Source: an uncultured Asticcacaulis sp. (GTDB lineage Bacteria; Pseudomonadota; Alphaproteobacteria; Caulobacterales; Caulobacteraceae). From it: a stretch of 7,975 nucleotides of DNA. Shown in pieces: positions 6,107-7,975 of this stretch; the first letter of the stretch is position 1; each line of letters begins with the position of its first letter. The translations under genes and the position numbers were made by a program. The notes under the pieces are model-generated. The model was given only the letters and a program-made list of their open reading frames with translations, had not been told where the DNA came from and did no database searches. The stretch is taken from positions 1 to 7,975 of the forward strand of contig CAMLLA010000185.1 of NCBI GenBank assembly GCA_946480525.1, read 5' to 3'.

Positions 6107-6829
6107 TTAAGCCTCGCCGACCAGGGCCGTATCGAGGGTGCGGCCGTCCGTCTCCCAAAGGGCGCCGACATGCTTGGCGACCGGATCGGGGAAGATGTAA
6201 TCCTCGTCGGCCTCAAGCCCTTTGACGATCTCCGCAGCTGCGTGCTCGGGTGAAGTCTTTTCGAGAGGAATGTCGCGCGCCATGTCGGTGTCGATCGGGC
6301 CGGGATAGATGCCGACAACGCGAATACCCTTTTCCTTCAGGGTGGCGCGCAGGGTCTGGGTCACGGACTGCAGCGCCGCCTTGGACGCCGAATAGCCGGC
6401 CAGGCCCGGCGCCGAGGTCAGGCCGACGACGCTGACCACATTGGCGATGGTGGCACGGCCGCGCGCCTCGAGCTGAGGGGTAAAGGCGCGGATGACGCGC
6501 AGCGTGCCGTAATAGTTGGTGTTCATGTCGCCGCTGATCAGCTCGATCGGGCTGTCGACGAAGTTGTTGAAGGCGGCGGTGCCGGCGTTGTTGAGCAGCA
6601 CATCGACATCGGGCGCGGCCTTGGCGGCGGCGGCCACCGACGCATCATCGGTGATATCGAGCGCGACGGGAACGACGCGGGCGTCGCCAAAGTCGGGCAG
6701 GGAGGAAGTCTGGCGCGCGGCGGCGTAGACCTTTGCGACGCCGGTTTTCAGCAGTTCGCGGACGGTGGCGGCGCCGATGCCGCGGTTCGCGCCGGTGACG
6801 AGGACGGTTTTGCCTGTGAGGATGGACAT
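6107..6829 (-). CDS. Short-chain dehydrogenase/reductase (classical SDR)
   Basis: A 240-residue cytoplasmic NAD(P)-dependent oxidoreductase of the classical SDR family. It shows the nucleotide-binding TGANRGIG (12-19), LDIT at 57-60 contacting the adenine ring, NNAG (80-83), catalytic N105, S133, Y146 and K150 (YSASK), and YPGPIDTDMA (about 174-183) after the last core strand. R39 after the second strand (YAAAR) suggests a preference for NADP(H), an inference. The start at 6829 is chosen because MSILTGKTVLVTGA is a standard SDR beginning and GGAG lies 10 nt upstream. An in-frame start further upstream would translate through the operator. The substrate is unknown. The gene is divergent from a TetR-family regulator, with a double operator between them, so it is probably induced by a small molecule that it processes or that accompanies its substrate. 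Confidence 0.92.
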   Translation of the reverse strand: MSILTGKTVLVTGANRGIGAATVRELLKTGVAKVYAAARQTSSLPDFGDARVVPVALDITDDASVAAAAKAAPDVDVLLNNAGTAAFNNFVDSPIELISGDMNTNYYGTLRVIRAFTPQLEARGRATIANVVSVVGLTSAPGLAGYSASKAALQSVTQTLRATLKEKGIRVVGIYPGPIDTDMARDIPLEKTSPEHAAAEIVKGLEADEDYIFPDPVAKHVGALWETDGRTLDTALVGEA

Positions 6830-6878
6830 GGCTTTCAAGCTCCGAAGGTTCGGCCGGATCGTAGGAGGCGGCGCAGAA

Positions 6879-6926
6879 AGTAAACCGATCTGTTTACATG
6901 AGCGTATGTAGACAGATCGGTTTACT
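6879..6926. promoter_or_regulatory. Double palindromic operator for the divergent TetR regulator
   Basis: Two 18-bp palindromes, GTAAACCGATCTGTTTAC (6880-6897) and GTAGACAGATCGGTTTAC (6908-6925), each centred on GATC, are separated by 10 bp. Together they form a larger inverted repeat: 6879-6899 matches the complement of 6906-6926 at 20 of 21 positions. Their centres are 28 bp apart. Size, symmetry and placement are typical of TetR-family operators. The outer halves overlap TTTACT -35 boxes in both directions: 6921-6926 for tetR, and 6879-6884 on the minus strand for the dehydrogenase, where a possible -10 TACGAT lies at 6858-6863. Binding should therefore repress both genes. Regulation is inferred from layout. 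Confidence 0.82.
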
Positions 6927-6949
6927 TCGTCAAGGGGAGCGCCTATATA
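6921..6949 (+). promoter_or_regulatory. Likely promoter of the TetR-family regulator
   Basis: TTTACT (6921-6926) and TATATA (6944-6949) are 17 bp apart; TATAAA at 6946 is an alternative -10. The -35 box is inside the second operator palindrome, which implies autorepression. The transcript would have a leader of about 100 nt that includes GCAAGGC (6960-6966) complementary to GCCTTGC (7002-7008). Confidence 0.5.
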
Positions 6950-7052
6950 AAATTCAAGCGCAAGGCTTTGTTTGTGCTCAGGCGCCGCATGGGCTTTGCG
7001 GGCCTTGCCCTTGCCGATCCGCAAACGGACCGGAGTTGCGTGGAGTATCGTC

Positions 7053-7625
7053 ATGGACAAACCTTTGTCTCGTCAGGATGTGAAGAAGCAGGAGATCCTG
7101 GACCAGGCGCAGCGCCTGTTCTGGTGCGGCGGTTTTCATGCGACCGGCGTCGATGCGGTCATGGCCGATACCGGCATTTCCAAACGCACCCTGTACAAAT
7201 ACTTTCCATCGAAAGAGCACCTGATCGAAGCCGTGCTTGACCAATACAGCGGGGCTGTCGATGATGCCCTGTTCGCCCCGGCGTTTGCGCGCAGTTCTGA
7301 TCCGCGCGAACAGATACTGGCCATATTCGATATACGCCGTGAGATGATGGAGTGCGGCAACTTCCAGGGCTGCCTGGCGATGAAGGCCGGCATGGAATAT
7401 GTCGGCAAGCACGCCGGTATCGAGGACCGCAGCCGCCAGTCGTCGGTCTATGTCGAGGAACGGTTTATCGATTTGTGCCGTGCGGCGGGTCTTGAACATG
7501 CCGAGGATATCGGACGGCAGGTCAATCTGCTGTTCCAGGGCGCGGTCATGACCGCCCAGATGCGTCGTGAAACGGACGTGTTCGACGCGGCCAAGGCGAC
7601 GGTGCGGCGGTTGGTCGGGCTATGA
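7053..7625 (+). CDS. TetR/AcrR-family transcriptional regulator
   Basis: A 190-residue homodimeric DNA-binding repressor. The N-terminal helix-turn-helix is clear: KKQEILDQAQRLFWCGGF (11-28), ATGVDAVMADTGISK (30-44), then RTLYKYFPSKEHLI (45-58) as recognition helix and following helix. The ligand-binding C-terminal domain contains the GNFQGCLAMKAGMEY block (102-116). Length is typical. The start at 7053 has GGAG 7 nt upstream; an in-frame ATG at 6972 would add 27 residues unlike any TetR N-terminus. It is divergent from the dehydrogenase gene and almost certainly controls it and itself through the double palindrome at 6879-6926. Four cysteines (C25, C101, C107, C142) are noticeable; C101 and C107 lie at the start of the ligand-domain block, but a redox role is speculative. 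A gene-free palindromic repeat follows its stop. Confidence 0.92.
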   Translation: MDKPLSRQDVKKQEILDQAQRLFWCGGFHATGVDAVMADTGISKRTLYKYFPSKEHLIEAVLDQYSGAVDDALFAPAFARSSDPREQILAIFDIRREMMECGNFQGCLAMKAGMEYVGKHAGIEDRSRQSSVYVEERFIDLCRAAGLEHAEDIGRQVNLLFQGAVMTAQMRRETDVFDAAKATVRRLVGL

Positions 7626-7639
7626 TTTAACCACGGATA

Positions 7640-7975
7640 GGCACGGAAAAGACATTCGCGCCAGAGCGGCCTTGGTTAAGCGCGTGGAAACGGGATCAAG
7701 GAGAATCCACAGATGCACACAGATCGCTGCTTCGCAGCGTGCACAGATGATCTGGGTCGGTGGACACCGAAGCGCGAAATGATCCACGCGAATGACGGCG
7801 CTTTGCGCCGCCGGGATTTCAAAAAATTTAGGACTCGCGGTCCATCTACACGGACCATCTGTGCAGATGCGCGTAAGCGCATCCATCTGTGTGCATCTGT
7901 GGATTCCCTTAAACCCCGCTTCAACACGCCGGACCGAGGACCGCTCTGGCGCGAATTCCGTGTCTTTCCGTGCCG
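7640..7975. repeat. Long composite inverted repeat (palindromic intergenic element), right edge cut
   Basis: The whole gene-free tail of the window folds on itself. Outer arms 7640-7669 and 7941-7974 share CCGCTCTGGCGCGAAT and the TTCCGTGCC end, with a 5-bp insertion and a 1-bp deletion between them. The linkers 7670-7702 and 7907-7940 are diverged complements. Next is a perfect 22-bp pair, 7703-7724 with 7885-7906. Two lateral hairpins follow: 7725-7739 (CGCTGC, TTC, GCAGCG) and 7866-7883 (GATGCGC, GTAA, GCGCATC). Then come an inner 9-bp pair, TGCACAGAT (7740-7748) with ATCTGTGCA (7857-7865), and internal hairpins at 7796-7810 and 7839-7856. Reading frames here are short and low quality, so I see no gene. 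CCACAGATG/CACACAGAT phrases resemble dispersed intergenic repeats known from several bacterial phyla. It could be a non-autonomous mobile element or a structured RNA. The element may continue past the window. Confidence 0.8.

Noticed and set aside
6830..7060. N-terminal extension of the dehydrogenase to an ATG at 7060
   Set aside because: It would translate the double operator and both promoters, and classical SDR proteins begin just before the TGxxxGIG strand, as the 6829 start gives.
7620..7927. Open frames of 71-88 codons in the terminal palindromic region
   Set aside because: They follow from the repeat's sequence, have no suitable ribosome binding sites or recognisable domains, and are Cys/Arg-rich in a way typical of non-coding frames.
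7626..7975. CRISPR-like array or tandem repeats of CACAGATG phrases
   Set aside because: The repeated phrases are arranged as inverted complements around one centre, not as regularly spaced direct repeats with unique spacers.

Overview
The window looks like an ordinary chromosomal stretch of a GC-rich alphaproteobacterium, roughly 60% G+C by eye. The gene mix (sulfate permease CysT, PP_4765-type flavoprotein, paired entericidins, DUF1287 protein, type-2 adenine deaminase, bacterial sterol-desaturase-family enzyme) fits Caulobacterales, perhaps near Asticcacaulis. That placement is inference from protein style and base composition, not from a marker gene.

Left part (1-2001, minus strand): the 5' three quarters of cysT, a sulfate/thiosulfate ABC permease cut by the window edge, preceded upstream by a HI0933/PP_4765-type FAD flavoprotein. 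Transcribed away from these (2143-2537, plus strand) is a tandem pair of tiny entericidin-type lipoproteins ending in a textbook terminator. A small inverted repeat lies over the ribosome binding site of the second.

Middle (2658-4844): a Tat/lipobox-bearing DUF1287 protein and a four-helix membrane protein, closely spaced on the plus strand. The second overlaps tail-to-tail by 39 bp with a minus-strand adenine/adenosine deaminase. From the far side of the deaminase, a divergent sterol-desaturase/fatty-acid-hydroxylase family membrane enzyme runs to 6068 and shares a bidirectional terminator with the next gene.

Right part (6107-7625): a short-chain dehydrogenase (minus) and a TetR-family repressor (plus) form a classic divergent regulator/target pair. 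The space between them holds a double palindromic operator whose outer halves overlap the likely -35 boxes of both promoters. This is the clearest regulatory circuit in the window.

The last 350 bp (7626-7975) carry no gene. They hold one long composite inverted repeat: imperfect outer arms, a perfect 22-bp stem, two lateral hairpins of different sequence, an inner 9-bp stem and internal hairpins. It reads as a palindromic intergenic element and is the least explained structure here. No tRNA, rRNA, CRISPR array, transposase, integrase or phage gene was seen, and I found no defence system.
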